The notes under the pieces were generated by a model that worked only from the letters and a program-made list of their open reading frames with translations, was not told the DNA's origin and ran no database searches. From NCBI RefSeq assembly GCF_900104415.1, contig NZ_FMXR01000005.1, positions 62,001 to 126,000 of the forward strand: DNA of 64,000 bases, written 5' to 3'. This DNA is from Eubacterium oxidoreducens. Its GTDB lineage: Bacteria > Bacillota > Clostridia > Lachnospirales > Lachnospiraceae. This document shows, piece by piece, positions 26,141-34,630 of this stretch. Positions within the stretch are counted from its first letter, which is position 1. Each line of letters starts with the position of its first letter. The translations under genes and the position numbers were made by a program.

Positions 26141-28111
26141 ATGGGGAAAGACTTTAAAGTAGATAATGAACTTTATTTAAGAACATTGGCAAAGCAGTTT
26201 CCAACAATTGCTTCGGCTGCAACAGAGATTATCAACCTGTCGGCAATCCTAAATCTGCCAAAGGGGACAGAACACTTTCTGACGGATATTCACGGAGAGT
26301 ATGAGCAGTTCCAACATGTACTTAAGAATGGTTCGGGAGCAATTAGAAGAAAGATTGAAGATGAGTTTGGCAACTCACTTTCGGCGGCTGAGAAAAGGAC
26401 ACTTGCGACACTTATATATTATCCGGAGCTAAAACTCGATAGGATTCTTGCAGAAGAGAATAACAAAACAGATTGGTACAAGGTTACGATCTATCGATTG
26501 ATTCGTCTGTGCCGCGCAGCATCTTCAAAGTACACACGGTCTAAGGTGAGAAAGTCATTGCCGAAAGATTTTGCATATGTTTTAGAGGAACTTTTGTCTG
26601 GAAGAATCGAGATGTCAGATCAGACGGCATATTATAATGAGATTATCAATTCAGTGATAACTACAGGAAGAGCGAGAGAACTGGTAGTGGGTATGTGCAA
26701 TGTAATCAGAAGATTCGTAGTAGATCATTTGCATGTGCTTGGTGACATCTATGACAGAGGTCCTCGCCCTTATGATGTTATGGATACGTTAATGGCACAT
26801 CATTCTGTGGATATTCAATGGGGAAATCATGATGTTATCTGGATGGGTGCTGCAGCCGGAGAGACTTGCTGTATGGCGAATCTCCTTCGTATTTCGGCAA
26901 AATACGGCAATTTGAATGTATTAGAAGACGGATATGGAATTAACCTGATTCCGCTAGTGAAATTGGCGCTTAATACGTATGCGAACGATCCATGTGATTG
27001 TTTCAAACTCAATTACCGTGAAGATGAATATGATGCTACAGATGCTGAACTTGATAAGAAGATGCATAAGGCAATTGCGGTGATTCAGTTTAAGCTTGAA
27101 GGACAAAAGATGCTAGAACATCCGGATTTTGACATGAATGAGCGTCTTATTATGAACACAATGGATCTTGAGAAAGGCACGGTTATGGTAGAAGGAAAGG
27201 AATACCCTTTGCTTGATACCAATTTCCCGACACTTGATCCGGACGATCCTTTCAAACTTTCGCAGGAAGAAGCAGAAGTGGTAGAACATCTTAGAAGATG
27301 CTTTGTAGGATGTGAAAAACTGCAAAGACATATTCGTTTCTTGTATTCGAAAGGAAATCTGTATAAGGTATATAATGACAATTTGCTTTACCATGGTTGT
27401 GTGCCACTTAATGAGGATGGTTCCTTTAAGGAAGTCAACATTTACGGTAAGAAATATAGCGGAAAAGCGCTTTATGATATTCTAGAAAGCTATGCTAGAA
27501 AAGCTTATTTTTCATTGGATATGGAAGAGAAGAAAAAGGGCATGGATTTAATGTGGTATATCTGGGAAAATAAGAATTCACCGGTGTTTGGAAAAGGTAA
27601 GATGACGACATTTGAGCGTTACTTCATCGCAGATAAACAAACGCACAAAGAGCCAAAGAATCCGTATTACAAGCTGATGGAAGATGAGACGGTTGTAAAG
27701 CGTATTATGAAAGAATTTGGTCTGTCAGGTAAGGACAGTCATATTGTAAATGGACATGTACCGGTTGAGCAAAAGAAGGGAGAATCGCCGATTAAGTGCA
27801 ATGGAAAATTGCTGTTAATAGATGGTGGTTTTTCAAAAGCATATCAGAGCAAGACAGGAATTGCAGGATATACATTGGTTTATAATTCCTATGGAATGAT
27901 GTTGGCAGCACATGAGCCGTTTGTATCGGTTGAAAAGGCAGTGAGAGAAGAATTGGACATCCATTCTGATCATACACTGGTGCAAAAGGTGGTTCGACGA
28001 AAGCTTGTTGCCGACACTGATGCAGGAAGGGAAGTGCGTGCAAATATTGAAGGCCTGACACAACTGCTTGAGGCATATAGAACCGGTTTGTTGCAGGAAA
28101 AAGAAGTATAA
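26141..28111 (+). CDS. fbp: Fructose-1,6-bisphosphatase, class III
   Basis: 656 residues, the length of the Firmicute-specific class III enzyme, which has a metallophosphatase core. The metal-binding motifs FLTDIHGEYEQF, GDIYDRGPRPYD and QWGNHDVIWMG are intact, as is the later HIVNGHVPVE and LLIDGGFSKAYQ. It works in gluconeogenesis. A GAGGAGT ribosome site precedes the ATG. It appears monocistronic. Confidence 0.96.
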   Translation: MGKDFKVDNELYLRTLAKQFPTIASAATEIINLSAILNLPKGTEHFLTDIHGEYEQFQHVLKNGSGAIRRKIEDEFGNSLSAAEKRTLATLIYYPELKLDRILAEENNKTDWYKVTIYRLIRLCRAASSKYTRSKVRKSLPKDFAYVLEELLSGRIEMSDQTAYYNEIINSVITTGRARELVVGMCNVIRRFVVDHLHVLGDIYDRGPRPYDVMDTLMAHHSVDIQWGNHDVIWMGAAAGETCCMANLLRISAKYGNLNVLEDGYGINLIPLVKLALNTYANDPCDCFKLNYREDEYDATDAELDKKMHKAIAVIQFKLEGQKMLEHPDFDMNERLIMNTMDLEKGTVMVEGKEYPLLDTNFPTLDPDDPFKLSQEEAEVVEHLRRCFVGCEKLQRHIRFLYSKGNLYKVYNDNLLYHGCVPLNEDGSFKEVNIYGKKYSGKALYDILESYARKAYFSLDMEEKKKGMDLMWYIWENKNSPVFGKGKMTTFERYFIADKQTHKEPKNPYYKLMEDETVVKRIMKEFGLSGKDSHIVNGHVPVEQKKGESPIKCNGKLLLIDGGFSKAYQSKTGIAGYTLVYNSYGMMLAAHEPFVSVEKAVREELDIHSDHTLVQKVVRRKLVADTDAGREVRANIEGLTQLLEAYRTGLLQEKEV

Positions 28112-28168
28112 GTCAGATTATTTTTTGAGATTTCACAAAATATAATAGGAAAAAAGTATGGTTTTTTC

Positions 28169-28197
28169 TTGAAAAAAATTAGAAAAACTGATAAAAT
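28169..28197 (+). promoter_or_regulatory. Promoter for the FapA-like gene
   Basis: TTGAAA at 28169-28174 and TAAAAT at 28192-28197 are 17 nt apart, with an extended -10 TG. The leader is about 95 nt. Confidence 0.6.
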
Positions 28198-28296
28198 GCA
28201 TATTGAATAATTGAAATATAATGATGAACTGTCTGAAAAATTAGAAATTGGACAGAGTGGTAGTATAGCAATTGATTGCAATGAGGCGAGAAGTAG

Positions 28297-29700
28297 ATGG
28301 CGACACGATTGGTAAAACCGGTGGTCGGAGTTACATATGATGATATGGAAGCGTATATGCAACTTCCACCGCCTGCTTTGGGAGAACCGGCTTATACAAT
28401 TGAAGAATTACGGTCTTTTCTGCATGCTGCGGGGATTGTTTTTGGAATTGATGAAGAGATTCTGCGAGCAGTCATTGAGAAAGAGATGTATGGCGTCCGT
28501 CTTACGGTAGCTCGAGGAAAGCCGGTTGTAGAAGGCAAGGATGGATATTTTGTTTATAAATTTAAACAAGAATTGAACCGTACTCCAAAAGAGAATGATG
28601 ATGGCAGTGTGGATTATTGGGATGTAAGCCTGATTGAAGCTGTTGTTCAGGGACAGGAGATTGTTCATTATTATCCTGCAGTACAAGGCAAGGAAGGGAT
28701 TACGGTTAAGGGGGCAAGAATTGCACCAAAGATTTGCAAGGAACTTCCGCCGCTCAAAGGAAAGGGATTTGTACGTACACAAGACAATTTGAGCTACATT
28801 TCTCAGTATGATGGGAAGGTGGAAATGCGTCGGGATAGAATAACGATTCTGCCGGTGCATGAAATCTTTGGTAATGTGGATGTGATATCCGGTAACATCA
28901 ATTTTTCGGGAGACGTTATTATACATGGCAATGTCTGCACCGGAGCAGCTGTTATTGCAACGGAGTCTGTGACCGTTGATGGTATTGTTGAAGGTGCTAC
29001 AATTGAAGCCGGAAAGGATATTGTGGTTCGAAACGGAGTGAAGGGCGGCCATGTGGGGCGTATCATTTCCAAGGGAAATGTATATGCGAAGTTTATGGAA
29101 TATGTGAGCGTAGAAGCGGATGGCAATATTGAGTCGGATTCTATGATTGATTGCACGATCAGAGCCGGAGAGAAGGTTGTGTTGACAGGAAGACATGGTG
29201 CGGTTATCGGAGGACATGTGACAGCGCTAGCAGGAATTGATGCGGTAAATATCGGGAATGAGACAGAAGTTGAGACTTATGTTGGCGTAGGCGTGGAATC
29301 TGAGATTCTCGGACAGATTGCAGCCTTGCAGGCAAAAATTGCCTCTACAGAGCAGGAACTTGATAAGATCAATCAGGCATTGAATGCATTTGAAGAATAC
29401 GAGAAGAAACATGGCGTATCGATGAGAGAAGACCCGCGGCGAATGCAGCTCCTTCGCGCAAAAATCAGAGATACTTCCGTGATTGCAGCAGAAAGAGCTA
29501 AGTTACGACAATGTAATGATACGATGGCGAAAGGCGCCAGTGCACTAATTAATATAACCGCGGCATTGTATCCAAGAGTTATGGTGCGAATAGATGAAAT
29601 AAAAACAAAAATAAAACAAAAAGAAGTCTATTGCAGACTTGTGCGTCGCGGTGATAAAATTGTGCTTGAGCGGCTTGGATCCGGACGGCAGATTTCCTAA
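28297..29700 (+). CDS. FapA (DUF342) family protein
   Basis: 467 residues. The N-terminal domain (about 1-110) is followed by a right-handed beta-helix-type repeat (about 165-335: FGNVDVISGNINFSGDVII, VTVDGIVEGATIEAGKDI, and GAVIGGHVTALAGI). A coiled coil follows at about 345-400, and a C-terminal helix-rich end. This is the FapA/DUF342 architecture; members are linked to polymerising scaffolds and, in some bacteria, to cell-pole or flagellar regulation, but the function is not settled. It has its own promoter and a perfect 13-bp terminator stem after it. Confidence 0.85.
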   Translation: MATRLVKPVVGVTYDDMEAYMQLPPPALGEPAYTIEELRSFLHAAGIVFGIDEEILRAVIEKEMYGVRLTVARGKPVVEGKDGYFVYKFKQELNRTPKENDDGSVDYWDVSLIEAVVQGQEIVHYYPAVQGKEGITVKGARIAPKICKELPPLKGKGFVRTQDNLSYISQYDGKVEMRRDRITILPVHEIFGNVDVISGNINFSGDVIIHGNVCTGAAVIATESVTVDGIVEGATIEAGKDIVVRNGVKGGHVGRIISKGNVYAKFMEYVSVEADGNIESDSMIDCTIRAGEKVVLTGRHGAVIGGHVTALAGIDAVNIGNETEVETYVGVGVESEILGQIAALQAKIASTEQELDKINQALNAFEEYEKKHGVSMREDPRRMQLLRAKIRDTSVIAAERAKLRQCNDTMAKGASALINITAALYPRVMVRIDEIKTKIKQKEVYCRLVRRGDKIVLERLGSGRQIS

Positions 29701-29742
29701 CTGTTCCGATACGCGAGGTCAAGCAATATAAGACATAAACAG

Positions 29743-29775
29743 AAAATGGAAGAATGTAAGATTCTTCCATTTTGT
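29743..29775 (+). terminator. Hairpin after the FapA-like gene
   Basis: AAAATGGAAGAAT at 29743-29755 pairs perfectly with ATTCTTCCATTTT at 29761-29773 around a 5-nt loop. The T-run is within the stem end only, so termination may be partial and allow read-through to the next genes. Confidence 0.7.
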
Positions 29776-29798
29776 TGCTGTAAATGAAGGAGTAAAAG

Positions 29799-29954
29799 AT
29801 GATTAAATTCGAAGAAGAATTAAAAAAATTCAAACCAAGCATAGAGGTAGAAGAGGCTGAAGACTCAATATACAATAAAGATCTTAGTGATATGACAGAT
29901 CTTCTGCAAGAAATGACGAAAGAAGCGACAAGAAACAGTAATCAATTGAGGTAA
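29799..29954 (+). CDS. Small acidic protein of unknown function (51 aa)
   Basis: An ATG 6 nt after GAAGGAG (29786-29792) opens a 51-codon frame ending TAA at 29952-29954. It is 3 nt before the start of the zinc-ribbon/TPR gene, so the two are probably translationally linked. The product starts MIKFEEELKKFKPS and is helical, acidic in the middle (IEVEEAEDS) and basic at the end, with no membrane segment. I do not recognise it. The good ribosome site and tight spacing support a real gene. Confidence 0.7.
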   Translation: MIKFEEELKKFKPSIEVEEAEDSIYNKDLSDMTDLLQEMTKEATRNSNQLR

Positions 29955-29957
29955 GAC

Positions 29958-31379
29958 ATGAAGTGTTATAGTTGTGGAGCAACTCTTGGAGCGGACATTG
30001 TTTGTCCGAACTGTGGGTTGCAGGTAAAAGTATATAAAAAGCTGATGAATACCTCAAATTATTATTATAATGAGGCACTAAATAGGGCAGCCGTAAGAGA
30101 TCTTTCGGGTGCAGTAGAGGATCTTCAGCGTTCTTTAAAATTTAATAAAAACCATACAGATGCAAGAAATCTGCTTGGACTCATTTATTATGAAATGGGT
30201 GAAGTGGTATTGGCAATCGGCGAGTGGGTGATTTCGAAAAATCTGAATCCAAATGATAATATTGCCGATCAATATCTAAAGGATGTACAGAATAATCAAA
30301 ATCAGCTTGATACCGTTAATAAGACGATAAAAAAATATAATCAGGCACTGATGTATTGTCATCAGGGAAGTTATGACCTTGCCATCATACAACTGAAGAA
30401 GGTTATCGCTATGAATGCCCACTATGTGAGGGCATACCAGTTGTTGGCACTGCTTTATATCCATGAAGGGGAATACCAAAAAGCGCGCGCGACCTTGAAA
30501 AGTGCATTTAAGATTGATGCACATAATGTTACGACGCTTTCCTACATGAAGGAAGTGCGAAAGCAGCTTCATTTGGACGGAAAGAAGAGTCCGGTTGGGA
30601 AAAAGGATGATTTGGTAACATACAAAAGCGGAAATGATACGGTAATCAGGCCAAAGATGACATTTAGGGAAACAACAGCCGGAATGACTATTTTGAATAT
30701 TATATTAGGCGTGATTATCGGGGTACTGGTAACCGCATTTTTGGTTGTGCCAAGCGTTAGGCAGGCAGCTAAGACGGAAAGTAATACAGCAGTTAGTGAA
30801 GCGAATGACACAATTACAACAAAAGATGAGAAAATCAGTTCTTTGGAAGCTGAAATAGAAAGTCTTGAGGAGAAGAATACATCCTTGCAAGAGGAAGTAG
30901 ATTCCGGAGACGATAAGATTTCTTCCTACGATTATCTGTTGCAGGCATATGAAGCATATGAAGAGAAAGACTTAGACAGTGCGGCTGAGGCACTTGATAA
31001 TGTGAACAGAAAGCATTTGAGCGAGGATGCACAGACGCTTTATGATACCATTTCAGAGGAGGTCAATGAGGAGAAACTTTCTGATCTGTATTCGACCGGA
31101 TATAGTGCATATAACAAATATAATTACGAGGATGCAGCAGAAGCATTCCAGGAAATTGTCGATATAGATGAGGAATATAAAGATGGCTATGCGGTGTATT
31201 ATTTGGCACAGTCTTATCGCCATCTTGAAAAGACACAAAAAGCAATTAAGTATTATGAGCGCGTCGTCGAGCTTTATCCGAATACTTCAAGAGCATCTAC
31301 AGCGGAGAGTTATATCGAAGAATTAAGTGAAGAAGATACGGAAGATACCGAGGATACGGAAGGTACTACAACGGATTAA
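29958..31379 (+). CDS. Zinc-ribbon, TPR-repeat membrane protein
   Basis: 473 residues. An N-terminal zinc ribbon (CYSCG at 3-7, CPNCG at 16-20) is followed by tetratricopeptide-type helical repeats (about 30-200; DARNLLGLIYYEMGEVVLAI, and YDLAIIQLKKVI). One membrane helix lies at about 243-266. The outer part has a coiled coil (about 285-320) and a second set of TPR-like repeats (YSAYNKYNYEDAAEAFQ, YYLAQSYRHLEKTQKAI) ending in an Asp/Glu/Thr-rich tail. So it carries protein-interaction repeats on both sides of the membrane. Partners are unknown. A terminator follows. Confidence 0.82.
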   Translation: MKCYSCGATLGADIVCPNCGLQVKVYKKLMNTSNYYYNEALNRAAVRDLSGAVEDLQRSLKFNKNHTDARNLLGLIYYEMGEVVLAIGEWVISKNLNPNDNIADQYLKDVQNNQNQLDTVNKTIKKYNQALMYCHQGSYDLAIIQLKKVIAMNAHYVRAYQLLALLYIHEGEYQKARATLKSAFKIDAHNVTTLSYMKEVRKQLHLDGKKSPVGKKDDLVTYKSGNDTVIRPKMTFRETTAGMTILNIILGVIIGVLVTAFLVVPSVRQAAKTESNTAVSEANDTITTKDEKISSLEAEIESLEEKNTSLQEEVDSGDDKISSYDYLLQAYEAYEEKDLDSAAEALDNVNRKHLSEDAQTLYDTISEEVNEEKLSDLYSTGYSAYNKYNYEDAAEAFQEIVDIDEEYKDGYAVYYLAQSYRHLEKTQKAIKYYERVVELYPNTSRASTAESYIEELSEEDTEDTEDTEGTTTD

Positions 31380-31408
31380 GACTGTGATAAGCGGTAGATA
31401 CGAGAAAG

Positions 31409-31442
31409 GACCGGGCATCAACTTGATGCTTCGGTCTTTTTT
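31409..31442 (+). terminator. Terminator after the TPR gene
   Basis: GACCG plus GCATC pair with GATGC plus CGGTC across 31409-31436, followed by six Ts. Confidence 0.85.
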
Positions 31443-31493
31443 GCAATGAAATGGAAGAGAAAGGATGAGAGATAAGGAAGAATATATGCTTAC

Positions 31494-31522
31494 TTGCAAA
31501 TGCGGGTCTGTAATGGTAAAAT
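31494..31522 (+). promoter_or_regulatory. Promoter for the MOSC-MoaB gene
   Basis: TTGCAA at 31494-31499 and TAAAAT at 31517-31522 are 17 nt apart. The start would be near 31529, leaving a leader of about 130 nt. Confidence 0.6.
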
Positions 31523-31528
31523 GTCTTC

Positions 31529-31661
31529 TGAATTGACTTGAATTAAGTAGGAGAAGATTTCTTACTTTATTCCTATACGCGGGAGAAGAGAGAACGCCTG
31601 GGATGGGGTTCTAAATCCGATGAACAGTCATGATTGGTATGGATGAAAGGTAATGGTAATT
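31529..31661 (+). promoter_or_regulatory. Long, possibly structured leader before the MOSC-MoaB gene
   Basis: About 130 nt of untranslated leader. ACTT/AAGT around 31545-31557 forms one hairpin, closed further out by CTTCT/AGAAG, but the same AAGTA can instead pair with TTACTT about 15 nt downstream. A second structured part lies at 31590-31645 (GGAT/ATCC; ATGA/TCAT). Mutually exclusive pairings and a cofactor-related downstream gene make a riboswitch possible; I cannot match it to a named class. Confidence 0.35.
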
Positions 31662-32606
31662 ATGGGTGAAGTAAAAGCGATTTGCGTTAGCAAAAAAAAG
31701 GGTGTTGTAAAGACTGAGATTAAGCAGGCTAAGGTAAGAGAAGATTGGGGCATTGAAGAGGACGCCCATGCTGGTCATTGGCATAGACAGGTAAGCATTT
31801 TGCCATATGAGCAGATTGAAGCATTTAAGAAAAATGATGTAGAAATTGTAAATGGAATTTTTGGTGAGAATCTTATCATATCCGGAATTGAAGATTTGAT
31901 TAACCAGTCACTTATTGTGGGACGCAGAATCCAGATTGGTGAGGTACTTCTTGAAGTTACTCAGATTGGAAAAGATTGCCACGATCACTGTGAGATTTAT
32001 AAAAGAGTTGGGCAATGTATTATGCCGAAGGTGGGAATCTTTACCAGGGTAATCAAGGGGGGAACCATCGAGGTGGGAGATGAAGCACATTTGCTTCCAT
32101 TTGAAAATAATACGCCATTTACAGCAGCAGTTATCACTATGAGTGATAAAGGTTCAAAAGGTGAAAGAGAAGATCAGTCCGGCCCTGCTATTGTAGAAAT
32201 CTTAGAGAAGGCCGGTTATAATATTGTAGAAACGATGATTCTTCCGGATGAACAGTCCGCATTACAAAAGACATTAATCCGGTTGGCGGACCAAAGACAG
32301 GTGAGCCTCATTGTTACGACAGGAGGTACCGGATTTTCTAAAAGAGATGTGACGCCGGAGGCAACATTGGCGGTAGCAACGAGAAATGCACCGGGAATTG
32401 CAGAGGCAATCCGCGCAGGCTCGATGAAGATTACGCCAAGAGCGATGCTTTCAAGAGAAGCGTCTGTGATTCGAAACAATACATTGATAGTAAATCTTCC
32501 GGGAAGCCCGAAGGCTGTTCGGGAAAGCTTGGATATGGTGATTGATCAGTTAGATCACGGATTGAATATATTACTAGGCCGCGACGGCGAGTGTGCAAGA
32601 AAATAA
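31662..32606 (+). CDS. MOSC domain fused to MoaB/MogA-type molybdopterin protein
   Basis: 314 residues, two domains. The N-terminal MOSC domain (about 1-145; EEDAHAGHWHRQVSIL, FGENLIISG, KDCHDHCEIYKRVGQCIMP) belongs to the family that binds sulfur carriers and molybdopterin. The C-terminal MoaB/MogA domain (about 150-314) has SDKGSKGEREDQSGP, TTGGTGFSKRDVTPEAT and NLPGSPKAV, the molybdopterin adenylylation fold. ATG at 31662 is chosen; ATG at 31653 is only 2 nt from GAAAGG. The fusion suggests coupling of Mo-cofactor adenylylation to sulfur or cofactor handling. No moa or moe genes are next to it. Confidence 0.9.
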   Translation: MGEVKAICVSKKKGVVKTEIKQAKVREDWGIEEDAHAGHWHRQVSILPYEQIEAFKKNDVEIVNGIFGENLIISGIEDLINQSLIVGRRIQIGEVLLEVTQIGKDCHDHCEIYKRVGQCIMPKVGIFTRVIKGGTIEVGDEAHLLPFENNTPFTAAVITMSDKGSKGEREDQSGPAIVEILEKAGYNIVETMILPDEQSALQKTLIRLADQRQVSLIVTTGGTGFSKRDVTPEATLAVATRNAPGIAEAIRAGSMKITPRAMLSREASVIRNNTLIVNLPGSPKAVRESLDMVIDQLDHGLNILLGRDGECARK

Positions 32607-32627
32607 TGATAATGCATTCAAAGGTAA

Positions 32628-32655
32628 AGCAGCCTCTGATAGGGGCTGCTTTTTT
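32628..32655 (+). terminator. Terminator after the MOSC-MoaB gene
   Basis: AGCAGCCTCT at 32628-32637 pairs with AGGGGCTGCT at 32641-32650 around a 3-nt loop, then five Ts. Confidence 0.92.
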
Positions 32656-32712
32656 CAAAGAGAAACGATTTCATTTGCTGCAGTTGTAAAGAATAGAAAG
32701 TGGGCATTTAAT

Positions 32713-33192
32713 ATGTGTGATGTGAACAAAATGAATGCAGACGAGATTGTACGTCTGTTCAATGAATTAACGTATCGAAGATATCTGGTAAATAAAGATC
32801 AGTTTCAGCAGATCTTAAAGGGTGTGCGTTTGCAAGAGTATATCGTGCTTTACCACATTTCGCAAAAAGCGTCAAAGATGGATGAGTGCGATGGAAAGAT
32901 GTATCTTGAAGAATTGTCCAAAATGATGTCCATGCCGATGTCTATGACCTCGAAGATGGTTCGTAAATTGCAGGAAAGGGGATTGGTTTATTGGACACAT
33001 GATGGAGACGGCTCGGAAGGAACTTATGCAATCATTACCAAAGCCGGATGGGCACTTATGGAGCAGCAGGCAGAAAATGCGAAAGCTTATTATGGAACGG
33101 TGCTTAAGGAATTCGGAAAAGAAAAAATGATAGAACTGATTAGCCTTATGAAGCAATTGGATGAGGTGCTTGATAACGAGCATAATGTATAA
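32713..33192 (+). CDS. MarR-family transcriptional regulator
   Basis: 159 residues from ATG 32713. The winged helix spans about 30-105: LQEYIVLYHISQKAS, YLEELSKMMSMPMSMTSKMV as the recognition region, and the wing GDGSEGTYAIITKAGW. The start is uncertain: the frame is open upstream to 32593 across the previous terminator, no strong ribosome site is present, and ATG 32731 is an alternative. It lies 20 nt before citrate synthase, so it may regulate that gene or itself. Confidence 0.82.
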   Translation: MCDVNKMNADEIVRLFNELTYRRYLVNKDQFQQILKGVRLQEYIVLYHISQKASKMDECDGKMYLEELSKMMSMPMSMTSKMVRKLQERGLVYWTHDGDGSEGTYAIITKAGWALMEQQAENAKAYYGTVLKEFGKEKMIELISLMKQLDEVLDNEHNV

Positions 33193-33212
33193 AGAAAAGA
33201 AGGAAACATAAG

Positions 33213-34556
33213 ATGATAAGAGAAGTCGAAGAATATGCAAGATATAAAGAGCAGCTGTGCCGGGAAAATGATAAGGTGGCACCGCGCCTTTTTGATGAAT
33301 ATGGCGTATACCGTGGTCTTCGTGATGAGAAGGGCGTAGGCGTACTGACAGGACTTACGAATATTTCCAAGGTTATTTCTACAAAGTTTGTAGATGGTGG
33401 AAAGAAGTTTGTGGATGGAGAACTGTGGTATCGTGGTTACCGTGTAGAAGAGTTGATTGACCAATTAGGGCCTTTGGAATTTGGTTTTGGAAAGATTGCG
33501 TATCTTCTATTGATGGGACAACTTCCGAATCCGCAGGAACGTCAGGAATTCAGTGATTTGCTTGCAAAGTATCGAACACTTCCTACGAATTTTAACAGGG
33601 ACGTAATTATGAAAGCCCCGACCGGTGATATTATGAATTCTATGACGAAAAGTATTTTAACGCTTGCGTCTTATGATAAAGATGCAAAGGATACTTCCCT
33701 TGCAAATGTGTTGCGTCAATGTATTCAATTAATTGCGGAGCTTCCGTTATTAGCAGTATATGGATACAATGCCTATAATCATTATGAACGTGGTAACAGT
33801 ATGTTTATCCATCATCCGAAGCCGGAGCTTGGAACAGCGGAGAATATATTGATGTTGTTAAGACCGGATCAAAAGTACACGCCGATTGAGGCCAAGGTAT
33901 TAGATACGGCACTAATCCTTCATATGGAACATGGTGGTGGTAACAATTCGACATTTACGACACGTGTAGTTACCTCAACGGGATCGGATACGTATTCGAC
34001 GATGGCGGCTGCGATGTCTTCGTTGAAAGGACCAAAGCATGGTGGTGCCAACATCAAGGTAATGGAAATGATGAAGGACATCCGAGGTCATGTAAAGGAT
34101 TTTTCGGATAAAGATGAAGTAAAAGCGTATCTTGAGAAGATTGTAAATAAAGAAGCCTTTGATAAAAAGGGATTGATTTATGGAATGGGGCATGCAATTT
34201 ATGCACTTTCCGACCCGAGAGAACGGGTATTTAAATCTTACGTGGAGAAACTGGTTGAGGAAAAAGGACGCCAAAAGGACTTTGAATTATACGAAAATAT
34301 AGAACTTCTTGCTCCGGATATTATTGCAGGAAAGAGAAATACCTATAAAAAGATAAGTCCTAATGTCGACTTTTATTCCGGATTTGTTTATGAGATGCTG
34401 GGAATTCCGATGGAATTGTATACGGCAATGTTTGCAGTTGCCAGAATCGTGGGCTGGAGTGCGCATCGAATAGAAGAACTGGTATGTACCGATAAGATTA
34501 TTCGTCCGGCTTATATGAGCGTTATGGAAGAAAAAGATATTATGAATCAGGATTAA
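33213..34556 (+). CDS. Citrate synthase
   Basis: 447 residues. It condenses oxaloacetate with acetyl-CoA. The catalytic residues lie in LILHMEHGGGNNSTF and GPKHGGANIKV (His) and in PNVDFYSGFVY (Asp). The GMGHAIY motif is the usual CoA-site histidine region. A 2-methylcitrate synthase cannot be excluded from sequence alone. It is preceded by a MarR regulator and followed by a strong bidirectional terminator; no aconitase or isocitrate dehydrogenase is adjacent. Confidence 0.93.
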   Translation: MIREVEEYARYKEQLCRENDKVAPRLFDEYGVYRGLRDEKGVGVLTGLTNISKVISTKFVDGGKKFVDGELWYRGYRVEELIDQLGPLEFGFGKIAYLLLMGQLPNPQERQEFSDLLAKYRTLPTNFNRDVIMKAPTGDIMNSMTKSILTLASYDKDAKDTSLANVLRQCIQLIAELPLLAVYGYNAYNHYERGNSMFIHHPKPELGTAENILMLLRPDQKYTPIEAKVLDTALILHMEHGGGNNSTFTTRVVTSTGSDTYSTMAAAMSSLKGPKHGGANIKVMEMMKDIRGHVKDFSDKDEVKAYLEKIVNKEAFDKKGLIYGMGHAIYALSDPRERVFKSYVEKLVEEKGRQKDFELYENIELLAPDIIAGKRNTYKKISPNVDFYSGFVYEMLGIPMELYTAMFAVARIVGWSAHRIEELVCTDKIIRPAYMSVMEEKDIMNQD

Positions 34557-34601
34557 AAAAGTTTCGCATGATAAACAAACAATCATGCGAAACTTTTTTT
34601 T
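34555..34601 (+). terminator. Bidirectional terminator between citrate synthase and permease
   Basis: An 18-bp perfect stem: arms 34555-34572 and 34582-34599, core GTTTCGCATGAT/ATCATGCGAAAC, flanked by A and T runs. It serves both convergent genes. Confidence 0.93.
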
Positions 34602-34630
34602 ATGTCATTAAGTTATGAATGAAAGTGCGG

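Noticed and set aside
31529-31661. Fluoride, purine or T-box element
   Set aside because: I looked for their conserved cores and found none.
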